Positions 17,325 through 29,136 of a stretch of DNA of 64,000 bases are shown here, piece by piece. The DNA comes from Tsuneonella rigui (GTDB lineage: Bacteria > Pseudomonadota > Alphaproteobacteria > Sphingomonadales > Sphingomonadaceae), in NCBI RefSeq assembly GCF_003958625.1, contig NZ_RSEL01000014.1, positions 1-64,000 of the forward strand. The letters run 5' to 3'. Position 1 is the first letter of the stretch. The number at the start of each line of letters is the position of its first letter. The translations under genes were made by a program, and so were the position numbers. The notes beneath the pieces are model-generated. The model made no database searches and was not told where the DNA came from. It saw only the letters and a list, made by a program, of their open reading frames with translations.

Positions 17325-18077
17325 ATGAACGACGCCGTCACCCGCATCGAAGGCGAGGCCGCCGCGCCGCGCCACTTCAAGTACTACGACCTCATCATGG
17401 CCGCGTTCGTCGCGATCCTGTTGCTGTCGAACATCATCGGCGCATCCAAGCCGAGCTATGTCACCCTGCCCGGCGGCACCCAATGGTCGTTCGGCGCGGG
17501 CGTCCTGTTCTTCCCGGTCAGCTACATCATCGGCGACGTCCTGACCGAGGTCTATGGCTATGCCCGCGCGCGCCGGGTGATCTGGACCGGGTTCGCCGCG
17601 CTTGCCTTCATGGCCTTCATGGCCGCGGTGGTGGTCGCGCTGCCGCCGGCTGAGGGCTGGCCGGGCCAATCCTCGTACGAGTTCGTGTTCGGCAATTCGT
17701 GGCGGATCGTCGCCGCCTCGATGGTCGCCTTCTGGGCCGGCGAGTTCGCCAACAGCTTCGTCCTCGCGCGGATGAAAGTCGCGACCGGCGGCAAGCACCT
17801 GTGGACCCGCACGATCGGCTCGACCGTTGTCGGCCAGGGGCTCGACAGCCTGATCTTCTACCCGCTCGCGTTCTACGGCCTCGCCGGCTGGCCGCCCGAG
17901 CAGCTGTTTCAGGTCGTTTTGTCGCAATGGGCGATCAAGACGGCGTGGGAAGCGATCCTGACGCCGGTCACCTATCTGGTGGTCGGCACGCTCAAGCGGC
18001 GCGAGGGGGCAGAGGTTTTCGATACCGACACCAACTTCTCGCCGTTCGGCAAATCCATCGACGCGGACCGCGCATAG
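17325..18077 (+). CDS. yhhQ: Queuosine precursor transporter YhhQ (VUT family)
   Basis: A 250-residue inner-membrane protein with about six hydrophobic segments. The family signatures are YYDLIMAAFVAILLLSNI, VLFFPVSYIIGDVLTEVYGY, FWAGEFANSFVLARMK and a histidine/tryptophan-containing TRTIGSTVVGQGLDSLIF. YhhQ imports preQ0/preQ1 for queuosine in tRNA. No queuosine genes are adjacent, but it sits 61 bp from a tRNA gene. It ends just before a bidirectional terminator. Confidence 0.93.
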   Translation: MNDAVTRIEGEAAAPRHFKYYDLIMAAFVAILLLSNIIGASKPSYVTLPGGTQWSFGAGVLFFPVSYIIGDVLTEVYGYARARRVIWTGFAALAFMAFMAAVVVALPPAEGWPGQSSYEFVFGNSWRIVAASMVAFWAGEFANSFVLARMKVATGGKHLWTRTIGSTVVGQGLDSLIFYPLAFYGLAGWPPEQLFQVVLSQWAIKTAWEAILTPVTYLVVGTLKRREGAEVFDTDTNFSPFGKSIDADRA

Positions 18078-18080
18078 GAA

Positions 18081-18108
18081 AAGGGCCGGCCCTCGCGGAC
18101 CGGCCCTT
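18081..18108. terminator. Bidirectional terminator between yhhQ and the TonB receptor
   Basis: A perfect 9-bp stem (AAGGGCCGG with CCGGCCCTT) around a 10-base loop. It is flanked by A-rich sequence on the left and T/C-rich sequence on the right. It lies between two convergent genes (stops at 18077 and 18130) and can serve both strands. Confidence 0.85.
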
Positions 18109-18129
18109 CCTCCCCCGTGAAGGCGTAGC

Positions 18130-21153
<3,024 letters not shown>

Positions 21154-21162
21154 CAGTCCTCT

Positions 21163-21199
21163 CCTCGATCGGGCCGTCTATGCGCGGCCTCTATCGAGG
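21163..21199 (-). promoter_or_regulatory. Leader hairpin directly upstream of the TonB receptor start
   Basis: In the transcript direction a 7-bp stem (CCTCGAT with ATCGAGG) encloses a second 5-bp stem (GGCCG with CGGCC), with small internal loops. It ends 9 bases before the receptor ATG, and the presumed Shine-Dalgarno (AGAGGA) follows immediately. It could tune ribosome access or protect the mRNA end. No riboswitch family is recognised. Confidence 0.55.
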
Positions 21200-21383
21200 G
21201 GGAAGCTAATGCAATTTCCGGTATGCTGGCAATAGATTGCTTTGCGCCCTGTGAATTGGGGCCAGCGTGAAACTTTCTTGCGAAGCGGTCCGGCGGAGGG
21301 CGCGCGCAATTTACCCTACGGAAATCGCGGACTTCCGGAATTCGTGGCCGCTTTGCAACAGCGGCTCACAATCGTCGGCGGAC

Positions 21384-22373
21384 TTATAAAAGCGTGGAAC
21401 TTTCGGCGATCGCGGTGATTCCGCGCCGTCCATCGCCGTCGCGGCCGAGCTGGACGACCACGTCGATCACGCTCGCGGCATAGGCGATCGTGTCGCTGCG
21501 CGAGAGGCCGATGCCGGTTTGCATGACCATCAGCGCCAGTTGGTCGAGCGCGCCGCGCAGGGAGTTGGCATGGATCGTCGAGAAGCTGCCCGGATGGCCG
21601 GTGTTGATCGCGCGCAGGAAGCTCACGCTTTCCGCGCCGCGCAACTCGCCGAGCACGATGCGGTCGGGACGCAGACGGAGGGCGGCCTGGAGCAGTTCGT
21701 TGGCGGTGACCTTGGCTTCGCCGAGCTCACCCTTGACCGCGACCAGGCCGACGCCGTTGTCACCGGGCAGGCGAAGCTCTGGCGTATCCTCGACCAGGAT
21801 TACCCGCTCGTGGCCGGGGATCTCGCCGAGCATAGCGTTGAGGAAGGTGGTCTTGCCGGTGCTCGTGCCGCCCGAGATGAGGATCGTCTTCTGCTGCGCG
21901 ATCGCGGCGCGGAGGTAGGCGATCGGCTCGGCCTGCGGATCGGGCATCGGCGCGCTCGCAGCGTCGGCCAAAGGACCCGCGTCGTAGGCATCAAGCGGCA
22001 GGTCGAGCCGGCGGTGGCGGCGGATCGCCATCGCCCAGTGTTTGCGCGCCGCTGGCGGGCCGCAGAACTGCACGCGCGCACCGTCGGGCAGCGTCGCACC
22101 GAGCAGCGGATGCTCGCGGTTGATCCCCTGATGGCTGACCCGCGCCACCTGCTCGGCGAGGCGCTGGACCAATTGGTCATCAATCTCGGGCGCGGCGATC
22201 CGCCGCATCCCGGCTTCGGCGGCATCCTCGATCCACACCTCGCCCGGTCGGTTGACGATGATCTCGGTCACCGTGTCGCGCGCGAGCCACTGCGCGAACG
22301 GCGCTAGGTAGGCGTCGAGATAGACGCTGCGCTCGCCGCTCGCGCCGGGCAGAGGATGCACCTCCGCCGTCAT
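21384..22373 (-). CDS. virB11: Type IV secretion ATPase VirB11
   Basis: The protein has 329 residues. It is the hexameric traffic ATPase at the base of the T4SS. The RecA-like domain has Walker A ISGGTSTGKTTFLNAML at about 165-181, Walker B-like RPDRIVLGELRG and the GHPGSFSTIHANS box. The ATG at 22373 lies one base from the virB10 stop. It is the last gene of the virB operon. All motifs look intact. Confidence 0.95.
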   Translation of the reverse strand: MTAEVHPLPGASGERSVYLDAYLAPFAQWLARDTVTEIIVNRPGEVWIEDAAEAGMRRIAAPEIDDQLVQRLAEQVARVSHQGINREHPLLGATLPDGARVQFCGPPAARKHWAMAIRRHRRLDLPLDAYDAGPLADAASAPMPDPQAEPIAYLRAAIAQQKTILISGGTSTGKTTFLNAMLGEIPGHERVILVEDTPELRLPGDNGVGLVAVKGELGEAKVTANELLQAALRLRPDRIVLGELRGAESVSFLRAINTGHPGSFSTIHANSLRGALDQLALMVMQTGIGLSRSDTIAYAASVIDVVVQLGRDGDGRRGITAIAESSTLL

Positions 22374-22374
22374 G

Positions 22375-23484
22375 TCACTTCGCCGCGCCGACTTGGCTGA
22401 AGTCGAGGTCGCGCGCGGTAAAGACGCGGATCGGCTCGCCCTGCCGCACCCGCACGGTCGGCGCAATCTGGCCGTCCTGCTGCAGCGCGGTGCTCGCCGC
22501 GCTCGTCCCCCCGCCGAGCACCACCGAAGCACCCCCGGTCGCAAGGCCGCCGATCACCGACAGCAGCATCGCGGAGCCGAAGCGCTTGAAGAAATGGTTG
22601 TTCACCGATCCCGCCAGCCCGGTGGTCCCGTCAAACCCGATCGCGGGCGAGGCGAGATTAACCGAGGCCCCATCGGGCCGGATCAGCCGCGTCCAGATGA
22701 CATAGGCGCGCTTCTGCCCGCCCTGCAGGCCCGACTGGTACTGCCCGATCAGCCGGCTCGAGCGCGGCACCAGCACGCGGGTGCCGTCGAAGCTGCGCAC
22801 GTCCTGGCTCACCACCGCGCGGACATAGCCCGGCACGTCGGTGTTGATCGCGGTCTCCAGCACCGCCGGAATCAGCGTCCCTTGCGTGACGGTGGTCTGC
22901 GGATTGACCATCGCCTTGGCCTGCGCCATCCCGCCGCCGACACCGCCGACCCGGCTGGCGAAATCGCCGGCGTTGGCCGCCACCGCCTCGCCCGGAGCCG
23001 GAGCGGCGTCGCCCACCGGCTGTGCGAGATTGCCCGCGTCGAACACCACCGTCGGGTTGGCGTACGGATTGGCGGCGGGCATCGGCTGGCCGTTCGGCAT
23101 CATCGACAGCACCGGCTGCGGCGCGGGATCGAGCCGTGCCACACCAACCGGCTGCGGCTGACCCGGCTGCGGCACCACCGTCACCGCCTGCGGGGGAATG
23201 ACCACCGGCTGCTGCTGCACCGCCTGCTGCCCGCCGACGCCCTCCTTGGGCGCGGTGCGCGCGGCGTTCATCGACCACAACGTCACCGCGCCGAGCAGGC
23301 CGACGATCGCGACCCCCGCCGCCAGCCCGAGCCCGTCCGACTTGCCCTTGCGCTGGGTAACCGCGGGGAACGCGTTGCGGCTCGCGAGATCGATGATCTC
23401 CGCCGTCTCGCCCTCGCGCGGATCGAGGTCGTTGGCGATGGTCTCACCCGGCTTCTTCGCCGGCAGTCGCATGGCGAGGCGCAT
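22375..23484 (-). CDS. virB10: Type IV secretion channel protein VirB10
   Basis: The protein has 369 residues with the standard plan: short cytoplasmic N-terminus, one membrane segment at about 45-65 (GLAAGVAIVGLLGAVTLW), a Pro/Gln-rich periplasmic linker, and a C-terminal beta-barrel (GTLIPAVLETAINTDVPGYV, then RVLVPRSSRLIGQYQSG), ending near RVFTARDLDFSQ. VirB10 spans both membranes and transmits ATPase energy to the outer pore. It overlaps virB9 by one base. Confidence 0.95.
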   Translation of the reverse strand: MRLAMRLPAKKPGETIANDLDPREGETAEIIDLASRNAFPAVTQRKGKSDGLGLAAGVAIVGLLGAVTLWSMNAARTAPKEGVGGQQAVQQQPVVIPPQAVTVVPQPGQPQPVGVARLDPAPQPVLSMMPNGQPMPAANPYANPTVVFDAGNLAQPVGDAAPAPGEAVAANAGDFASRVGGVGGGMAQAKAMVNPQTTVTQGTLIPAVLETAINTDVPGYVRAVVSQDVRSFDGTRVLVPRSSRLIGQYQSGLQGGQKRAYVIWTRLIRPDGASVNLASPAIGFDGTTGLAGSVNNHFFKRFGSAMLLSVIGGLATGGASVVLGGGTSAASTALQQDGQIAPTVRVRQGEPIRVFTARDLDFSQVGAAK

Positions 23485-24260
23485 TATCGGTTCTCCCCGG
23501 ATGGAACATCGCTGCGCGCGAGCGCGGGCTGGAGCGAGCGGGCCGCGCCGACCGGGCCGCTGTTGACCAGCGTCGCGCTATCCTTCCCCGAACGCAGCAC
23601 GATTTCGCGCGGCACGCCGTCGACCACGATCACGTCCCCGCGCACGGTGAAATTGACCGGGCCTTCGGTGCCCGCCGTATCCTTGATCAGGATCGCCGGC
23701 ACCGGGCTCCCGGCCGACCAGGCGAGGAAAGTTGCGGTGCCATCGTCATAGGTGCGCGCGGGCAGCAGCTTGCGATCGCCCTTCCCCGCCCACGCGAAGT
23801 TGAGCGCGGCAGGGTCAGTGACCGCTTGCGGGTCGGTTACCGCGGCCAGTTCATCGGCGGTCGGCGCCTCGACTGTAGCGACCTGCGGCTTGGGCTGCTC
23901 GGGATACGTGAACTTGAGCACGTAGAGCGGCTTGGCCGAGGCGCTGGCGACGAGATCGAACAAATAGGTGTGCCGGTCGGTCACCACTGTCATGTTGGTC
24001 GCCGCGGTTGCCGCCAGCGGCTTTACGAACAGCAGGTTGGCGCGCTTGTTGGGGGTGACCTGCCACGCCTGCGAATCGCCGATCGCGACGTTCTCGATAT
24101 GCTCGTCCTCGCCGAACTGGATCGTTGCCTGGACCTTGGTCTTGCCCTCGATGCGGACGACCTTGCCGGCGTCGTAGAACTTTTCGACGATGCGCGCGTC
24201 GTTGGCCAGTGACATGCTGGACGCGCCGAGCACAGCGAGCGCGAACCCCAAGCGGATCAT
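23484..24260 (-). CDS. virB9: Type IV secretion outer-membrane complex protein VirB9
   Basis: The protein has 258 residues with a signal peptide (FALAVLGASSMSLAND). The N-terminal domain has the VirB9/TrbG/CagX motifs (VVRIEGKTKVQATIQFG, WQVTPNKRANLLFVKP, TVVTDRHTYLFDL), and the C-terminal beta domain has FAWAGKGDRKLLPARTYDD. It forms the outer-membrane ring with VirB10; the usual lipoprotein partner VirB7 is not found. It overlaps virB6 by 4 bp (ATGA). Confidence 0.94.
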   Translation of the reverse strand: MIRLGFALAVLGASSMSLANDARIVEKFYDAGKVVRIEGKTKVQATIQFGEDEHIENVAIGDSQAWQVTPNKRANLLFVKPLAATAATNMTVVTDRHTYLFDLVASASAKPLYVLKFTYPEQPKPQVATVEAPTADELAAVTDPQAVTDPAALNFAWAGKGDRKLLPARTYDDGTATFLAWSAGSPVPAILIKDTAGTEGPVNFTVRGDVIVVDGVPREIVLRSGKDSATLVNSGPVGAARSLQPALARSDVPSGENR

Positions 24261-25435
24261 TTCATTTTCTCCGATAGGCGCGGGGCAGGCGCGCGAAAGC
24301 GGCTGCCAATGCCGCGCGCGCGCGATGCGCCGCTGGTCATGAGCGGTTCGACCTGAGCACCGGCTGAAGCGATGTCGCGCGAGATCACGCGCGTTTCGCG
24401 CCGACCGCCCTCGCCGAGCGCGCCGGCGTCGTTGGCCGCCGGTGCGACCGCGAACGAAGACACCGGGATGCGCCGGTCGGTCGCTGTGGTGCTGGACGCG
24501 GCAGGAGTAGTCGCCGGCACGATCGCCGACGGCGCAGGCGCCAGAGCAGTCACCCTACCGCCGCGCTCGTCCTTGTCAGGCACCAGTCCGAACACCCGCC
24601 AGCCGGACACCATCGTGCCCGATACCTTCAGCACCATCACCATCAGCGCGACGTGCACCGCGCCGATCATCAGGAACGCCATCGCCGCTTGGGCATCGAT
24701 CTGCCCCGGCGTCTGCACCAGCGCGGCGAGCACCGGCACCGCCAGCTCCAGCATCACGCTCCCGCCCAGCACCGCGAACAGCGGCACCAGCGCGAGCATG
24801 ACGAGGCCCTTGAGCCAGCCGGTGAACAGCCCGCGCGTGCCGCCGAACAGCGCCATGACCACGAACACCGGCCCGACCGCGATCAGCACCGCCACCGCGA
24901 TGCGCGCGGTTACCAGTACGCCGACCGTGCCGAGCAGCAGCAGCATCGCGCCGAGCCACATCATGCCTTCGGGCGAGAAGGCCGAGATGTCCTTGCCCTG
25001 CGCCTGTCCAGGACTGGCCTGCTGCAGGGCCTGGAACACCACGTCGATCTTCTGCGCGAAGACATCGGTCGCGGAGCCCTGGCTGCCGGTGATCACGGTA
25101 GCGATCTGGTCGGGCGCGCCGATCGCGAGGTTCCACACCACCGAGCTGTAGGCGATCCAGCTCGTGACGAAGGTCAGCACCAGCCCGATGGTCATCATCC
25201 GCGGAGTGAGCGAACGAACGCCCAGGCTGGCGCGGCCGAGCAGCAGGTTAATGGCAAAGAAGGCGACGTAGAGCGTCAGCAGGATGGTGAGGACGGTCAG
25301 CAGCGCCCCGCCGGGTGCAAACAGCCGGCCGAATGCTGCGGCGGTGGTCTCGCCCGCGACGCAGTCGACCGCGCGCAGCGCCGCCGCCACCCCGTTGCCG
25401 ACGCCTTGCGCCGCGGCTTCGCACTGCGCGCTCAT
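24257..25435 (-). CDS. virB6: Type IV secretion inner-membrane protein VirB6 (TrbL/VirB6 family)
   Basis: The protein has 392 residues with five to seven hydrophobic segments (for example LLTVLTILLTLYVAFFAINLLL, MMTIGLVLTFVTSWIAYSS, LVTARIAVAVLIAVGPVFVV and FTGWLKGLVMLALVPLFAVL). The last third is polar and Ala/Thr-rich, probably cytoplasmic. VirB6 is the polytopic channel core. It overlaps virB4 by 4 bp (ATGA). The assignment rests on topology, the ARIAVAVLIAVGPVFV block and operon position. Confidence 0.9.
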   Translation of the reverse strand: MSAQCEAAAQGVGNGVAAALRAVDCVAGETTAAAFGRLFAPGGALLTVLTILLTLYVAFFAINLLLGRASLGVRSLTPRMMTIGLVLTFVTSWIAYSSVVWNLAIGAPDQIATVITGSQGSATDVFAQKIDVVFQALQQASPGQAQGKDISAFSPEGMMWLGAMLLLLGTVGVLVTARIAVAVLIAVGPVFVVMALFGGTRGLFTGWLKGLVMLALVPLFAVLGGSVMLELAVPVLAALVQTPGQIDAQAAMAFLMIGAVHVALMVMVLKVSGTMVSGWRVFGLVPDKDERGGRVTALAPAPSAIVPATTPAASSTTATDRRIPVSSFAVAPAANDAGALGEGGRRETRVISRDIASAGAQVEPLMTSGASRARGIGSRFRAPAPRLSEKMK

Positions 25436-27864
25436 TCGGCGGCCAACTTGAACGCTTCGACGCCCGTTCCGGCGTCCTCGATTGCGGTGCCGCCGGGCCA
25501 GGCGTGGCCGGTAAGCGCGGGGAACCAGTCGGCGGGGTTGTCGCCCACCGCCTCGCGCAGCAGGTCGAGCCGGCGCACCGTGCTCTCCCGGCCCGACAGC
25601 ACAGCGAGCACTTCGGGTGCGCCCGACAGGTCGAGCCGGACCACCACGCTGGCGTCCGGCTGGCGGATCAGGAACGCGCGGCTGTGCGCGGGCAGGCTGC
25701 GGATCAGCGCCAGCTCGTGCCGGGTCAGGCCGAAGCCGTCGCAGTAGTCCTCGGCCCGCGCGCGAGCGTTGGGCATGAAGATCATCGTCGCGGTCTGCTC
25801 GACCAGCGCGGTGGCGATGCGGCTTTCCAGTGCGTCGCGCGCCGACTGGGTCGCGAAGCCGACCAGCGCGTTGCGTTTGCGCAGGGTCTTCAGCCAGTCG
25901 CGGATGCGCGCGGCGAACACCGCGTCGTCAAGCGCCTTCCAACCCTCGTCGATCAGGATCATGGTCGGCTTGCCGTCGAGCCGCTCCTCGATCCGGTGGA
26001 ACAGGTACATCATCGTCGGCGTGCGCAGCCGCGGATTCTCGAGCAGCGCGGTCATGTCGAACCCGAGCACGCGCGCGCCGAGATCGAGCCGGTCGCGCTC
26101 GTTGTCGAACAGCCAGGCGTGTTCGCCGGTTCCGATCCAGGCGGAGAGCCGGTCGGCGAGATCGCCCGGCGCGGGCCGCTTGGCGCCCGACAGCAGTTCC
26201 TTGAAGTGTCGCAGCCGGCGCAGCCCCGCGTCGTTGGCATAGGCCGCATCAACCGCGCCGGCGATGGTCGTCAGCTCCTCCGGCCCCTCTGCGCCGAGCA
26301 GCACGCCCAACCAGTCGCGCAGGAACGCGCGATTGGCGGCGCTGTCGGGCAGTGCAAGCGGATTGAAGCCGGTCGGTTCCCCGCTGGCAATGCGGTCGTA
26401 CCGCCCGCCGATCCCGCGCACGAACAGCTCCGCCCCGCGGTCTTTGTCGAACAGGATAGTGCGGGGGCTGAATTTCTGGGCCTGCGCAGCGAGGAAATTC
26501 ATCACCACCGTCTTGCCGCTGCCCGACGGGCCGATGACGGTGAAATTGCCGAGGTCGCCCGAATGGAAGTTGAAGAAGAACGGCGTCTGACTGGTGGTCT
26601 GCAGCAGCGTCACCGCCTCGCCCCAGTGATTGCCCTCGGCTTGGCCGAGCGCCATCCCGTGCAAGGACCCGAAGCTCGCCATGTTCGCGCTGGAGATCAT
26701 CGCGCGGCGGGCGATGTAGGCCTCGTTGCCGGGAAACTGGCCCCAGAACGCAGGCTCGAGGTTGGTGTCCTCGCGCACCACGATCGCGCCGGTATCGGCG
26801 AGCGCGGCGGCACAGGCTGCGGTCGCCTCGTCGAGCGCGGGCAGGTTCTTCTCGCGCACCAGCACGGTCAGGTGATGGTCGCCGAAGCTCACCGCCCCGT
26901 TGCCCAGCGCATCGCGTGCGGCGAGCATGTCGGCCCGCTCGGCGAGTGCCTCTTCGTCGGCCGACTTCAGCCGCCGGATCGCGAGATCCATCCGCTCGCG
27001 CGCGGTGGTGCGCTCGGACGGGGCGTAGCTTTCGCTGACGACCATCTCGAACGGCTGGCGCAGCAGCGCGTCGAGCAGGCCGGGACTGGTCGCCTCGGGA
27101 TAATCCTTGAGGCTGAGGACCGCGGCGAACTCCGGCTCGCCCGACCCGCGCAGCTCCATCGCGTCGAGCCCGAAGCTCGCCCGGCGGTAGGGCAGCATCT
27201 GGCCGATGTCGGTCTCGCTGGCCGGACGCCGGACCGGGCGCATTTCGCCGTTGTAGAGCGCGCTGAGCAGCTCGAGGATCTCGTTGTTGGTCGCCCCGCT
27301 CGGCCCCTGGTAGTCGTCGAGCAGCGCCGCGCCATACGCCTGCAACGACGCGACAAGGCCGGTGGCAGCGGCTTTGAGCGCGCGCACATCCTTGGGATCG
27401 GCTTCGACCTCGCGCTGACCCTTACGGCTCCACATCTTGCTCGCCTTCTCGGCCAGCCCCGCCTTGCCGCGCGCGGGGCGGCGGATGAGGGTGACGAACT
27501 GGTCGTTGACGAACAGCGATCCGCTGCCGAGCCGCTCCTTCCACCTGGCGTCGATGTGTGCGGTCAGCGGATCGGGGAAGCGCGCCTCCAGTTCGATCTC
27601 GACCCGGCGGCGGACGACATGGTGATAGAGCACGAAGCGCGCGTCGAGCGTGGAACGCAGCATCACCTCGCGGGTCGCCGCGTGGTGGTTGAGTGCTTCG
27701 CTATCCTCGGTCTCGAACAGCAGGCCGGGCACCTGCAGCGCGGTCATCACGCTGCCGTCGCGCAGCAGCACGGTGCTGCCGTCCAGCAGCCGCGCATAGG
27801 GGAGGCGGTCGCCGGCGCGGGCTTCCTTGGCGCTCCAGGCGGCGGCTCCGACCCACTTCTTCAT
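25432..27864 (-). CDS. virB4: Type IV secretion ATPase VirB4
   Basis: The protein has 810 residues from the ATG at 27864, which overlaps the virB3 stop in an ATGA. The N-terminal CagE/TrbE/VirB domain is followed by an ATPase domain with Walker A GPSGSGKTVV at about residue 445 and Walker B TMILIDEGWKALDD at about 635. VirB4 energises pilus assembly and transport. A further in-frame start at 27897 would add 11 residues, but the ATGA overlap matches the style of this operon. Intact. Confidence 0.96.
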   Translation of the reverse strand: MKKWVGAAAWSAKEARAGDRLPYARLLDGSTVLLRDGSVMTALQVPGLLFETEDSEALNHHAATREVMLRSTLDARFVLYHHVVRRRVEIELEARFPDPLTAHIDARWKERLGSGSLFVNDQFVTLIRRPARGKAGLAEKASKMWSRKGQREVEADPKDVRALKAAATGLVASLQAYGAALLDDYQGPSGATNNEILELLSALYNGEMRPVRRPASETDIGQMLPYRRASFGLDAMELRGSGEPEFAAVLSLKDYPEATSPGLLDALLRQPFEMVVSESYAPSERTTARERMDLAIRRLKSADEEALAERADMLAARDALGNGAVSFGDHHLTVLVREKNLPALDEATAACAAALADTGAIVVREDTNLEPAFWGQFPGNEAYIARRAMISSANMASFGSLHGMALGQAEGNHWGEAVTLLQTTSQTPFFFNFHSGDLGNFTVIGPSGSGKTVVMNFLAAQAQKFSPRTILFDKDRGAELFVRGIGGRYDRIASGEPTGFNPLALPDSAANRAFLRDWLGVLLGAEGPEELTTIAGAVDAAYANDAGLRRLRHFKELLSGAKRPAPGDLADRLSAWIGTGEHAWLFDNERDRLDLGARVLGFDMTALLENPRLRTPTMMYLFHRIEERLDGKPTMILIDEGWKALDDAVFAARIRDWLKTLRKRNALVGFATQSARDALESRIATALVEQTATMIFMPNARARAEDYCDGFGLTRHELALIRSLPAHSRAFLIRQPDASVVVRLDLSGAPEVLAVLSGRESTVRRLDLLREAVGDNPADWFPALTGHAWPGGTAIEDAGTGVEAFKLAAE

Positions 27865-28142
27865 GCCGCGTAACTGTTGCAGCCCCAGCGCTTCCAATTG
27901 CGGACGCGCGGGCAGGTGGAGACCTTCGTGATCCAGAGGTCGAAGATTCGCGGTTCACGGAGGCAGGCGAAGTACCCGATAGCGTGGACCACAAACGGTA
28001 CCGGCAGCATCCAGAGGTTCTTGGTGATGATGAAGGCGATGGTCGTCACCATGCCGTTGATGACGAAGTAATTGAATGTCACGCCCGCGAACATCTGCGG
28101 CCTGGTCAGCGCCCGGTGCACGCGGTGACGGACAAGCTCCAC
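27861..28142 (-). CDS. virB3: Type IV secretion protein VirB3
   Basis: The protein has 93 residues from a GTG. It has the VirB3 pattern: a polar N-terminus (VHRALTRPQMFAGVTFNYF), two adjacent hydrophobic stretches (VINGMVTTIAFIITKNLWML and PVPFVVHAIGYFACL), then a basic tail. VirB3 is a small inner-membrane component that works with VirB4. It lies one base after virB2 and overlaps virB4. Confidence 0.92.
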   Translation of the reverse strand: MELVRHRVHRALTRPQMFAGVTFNYFVINGMVTTIAFIITKNLWMLPVPFVVHAIGYFACLREPRIFDLWITKVSTCPRVRNWKRWGCNSYAA

Positions 28143-28143
28143 C

Positions 28144-28458
28144 TCAGGCCCCCCCCGCCACGCCCTGGATGCCGGCGACGATCGAGGCCGCGCCGAACAG
28201 GATGAATACGCCGATGATCACGGTCGCGCCGAAGCGCCAGTTGAGGCGTCCGGTCAGCATCATGAAGCCCACCGCCGCGACCGCCATCACCGCCACCGCG
28301 GTCGCGACGTTGCCCAGCAGCGTGCCTTGCAGCCAAGAAAGCGCCGCCACGATCGGACCGGAGCCGGCCGGATCGGCGTTCTGCGCGTGTGCAGCGCTCG
28401 GAATAACGCCGAACAGCAGTGTTCCGGCCAGTGTTCGGGGCGAAATGAAGCGCTTCAT
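28144..28458 (-). CDS. virB2: Type IV secretion major pilin VirB2
   Basis: The protein has 104 residues with a signal peptide (LLFGVIPSAAHAQ) and two hydrophobic helices (VATAVAVMAVAAVGFMML and TVIIGVFILFGAASIVAGI) separated by the short loop TGRLNWRFG. This is the TrbC/VirB2 pilin layout. The mature protein (about 78 residues) would polymerise into the pilus or channel lining. It lies directly between virB1 and virB3. Confidence 0.93.
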   Translation of the reverse strand: MKRFISPRTLAGTLLFGVIPSAAHAQNADPAGSGPIVAALSWLQGTLLGNVATAVAVMAVAAVGFMMLTGRLNWRFGATVIIGVFILFGAASIVAGIQGVAGGA

Positions 28459-28461
28459 TGA

Positions 28462-29082
28462 CTAGTTCTTGTCCCTCGAATGATCCGACAGCCGCCCCAT
28501 GATCGAGGCGACATACCCTTGCGTTTCGCGAATCCGCGGGATGCCCCCCGCGGCAATCACCCGCCCCGGCCCCGCGTTGTAAGCGGCCAGCGCCTTCTCG
28601 ATATCGCCGTCGAACCGGTCGAGCTGCTCACGCAGATAGCGCGCCCCACCCTCGAGATTCGCGAGCGGATCGTCGGGGTTCACCCCCAGATAGCGGGCCG
28701 TCCCCGGCATCAGTTGCGCAAGGCCCCTGGCACCGACCGGCGAACGGGCGGCGGCGTTCCAGCGGCTCTCCTGCCACACCAGCGCTTCGATCAGCGTGGG
28801 GCTGAGATCGAACCGCCGCGACAGCTCGTCGACCTTGGCCGCATAGACCCCCGGCACCACCCCCGCCTGCCGCGCGGCATCAGCGATCGCTTGCGGCGGG
28901 ACCGCAAAGTCGGCTGACAGCTCGACCACATCGGACCCGATCTCAGCCGGCGCCTCGACCGCGAGCGCGCCCGAAATCCAGCGCGGTCCGTTGGGGCCGA
29001 TCTCCATCACGTCGGCATGCGCGGGCGCCGCGGCGCCCAACAGCGCAACCGTGACAAGACCGCCCAGCCTGGCGAGAATCAT
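28462..29082 (-). CDS. virB1: VirB1-like lytic transglycosylase
   Basis: The protein has 206 residues with a signal peptide (LLGAAAPAHAD). The catalytic SLT domain is at about 90-195: LIEALVWQESRWNAAA with the active Glu, SPVGARGLAQLMPGTARYLG, then LAAYNAGPGRV. It opens peptidoglycan for assembly of the secretion apparatus. First gene of the virB operon; a 54-bp gap separates it from the upstream DUF2339 gene on the same strand, so readthrough is possible. Confidence 0.92.
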   Translation of the reverse strand: MILARLGGLVTVALLGAAAPAHADVMEIGPNGPRWISGALAVEAPAEIGSDVVELSADFAVPPQAIADAARQAGVVPGVYAAKVDELSRRFDLSPTLIEALVWQESRWNAAARSPVGARGLAQLMPGTARYLGVNPDDPLANLEGGARYLREQLDRFDGDIEKALAAYNAGPGRVIAAGGIPRIRETQGYVASIMGRLSDHSRDKN

Positions 29083-29136
29083 CGCACACCCTCCGAAGAC
29101 CGGCTTGTCTACACTAAGTGCCGACGAAGCGACAGT

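Noticed and set aside
25315-27873. An 852-codon open frame on the plus strand
   Set aside because: Antisense to virB4, which has intact Walker motifs. The same argument applies to long frames opposite virB10, edd, zwf, ptsP and leuC.
21384-29082. The virB operon as a conjugative element
   Set aside because: There is no relaxase, coupling protein, integrase, direct repeats or tRNA-adjacent junction near it; the tRNA-Arg at 17187 is 4 kb away with ordinary genes between.
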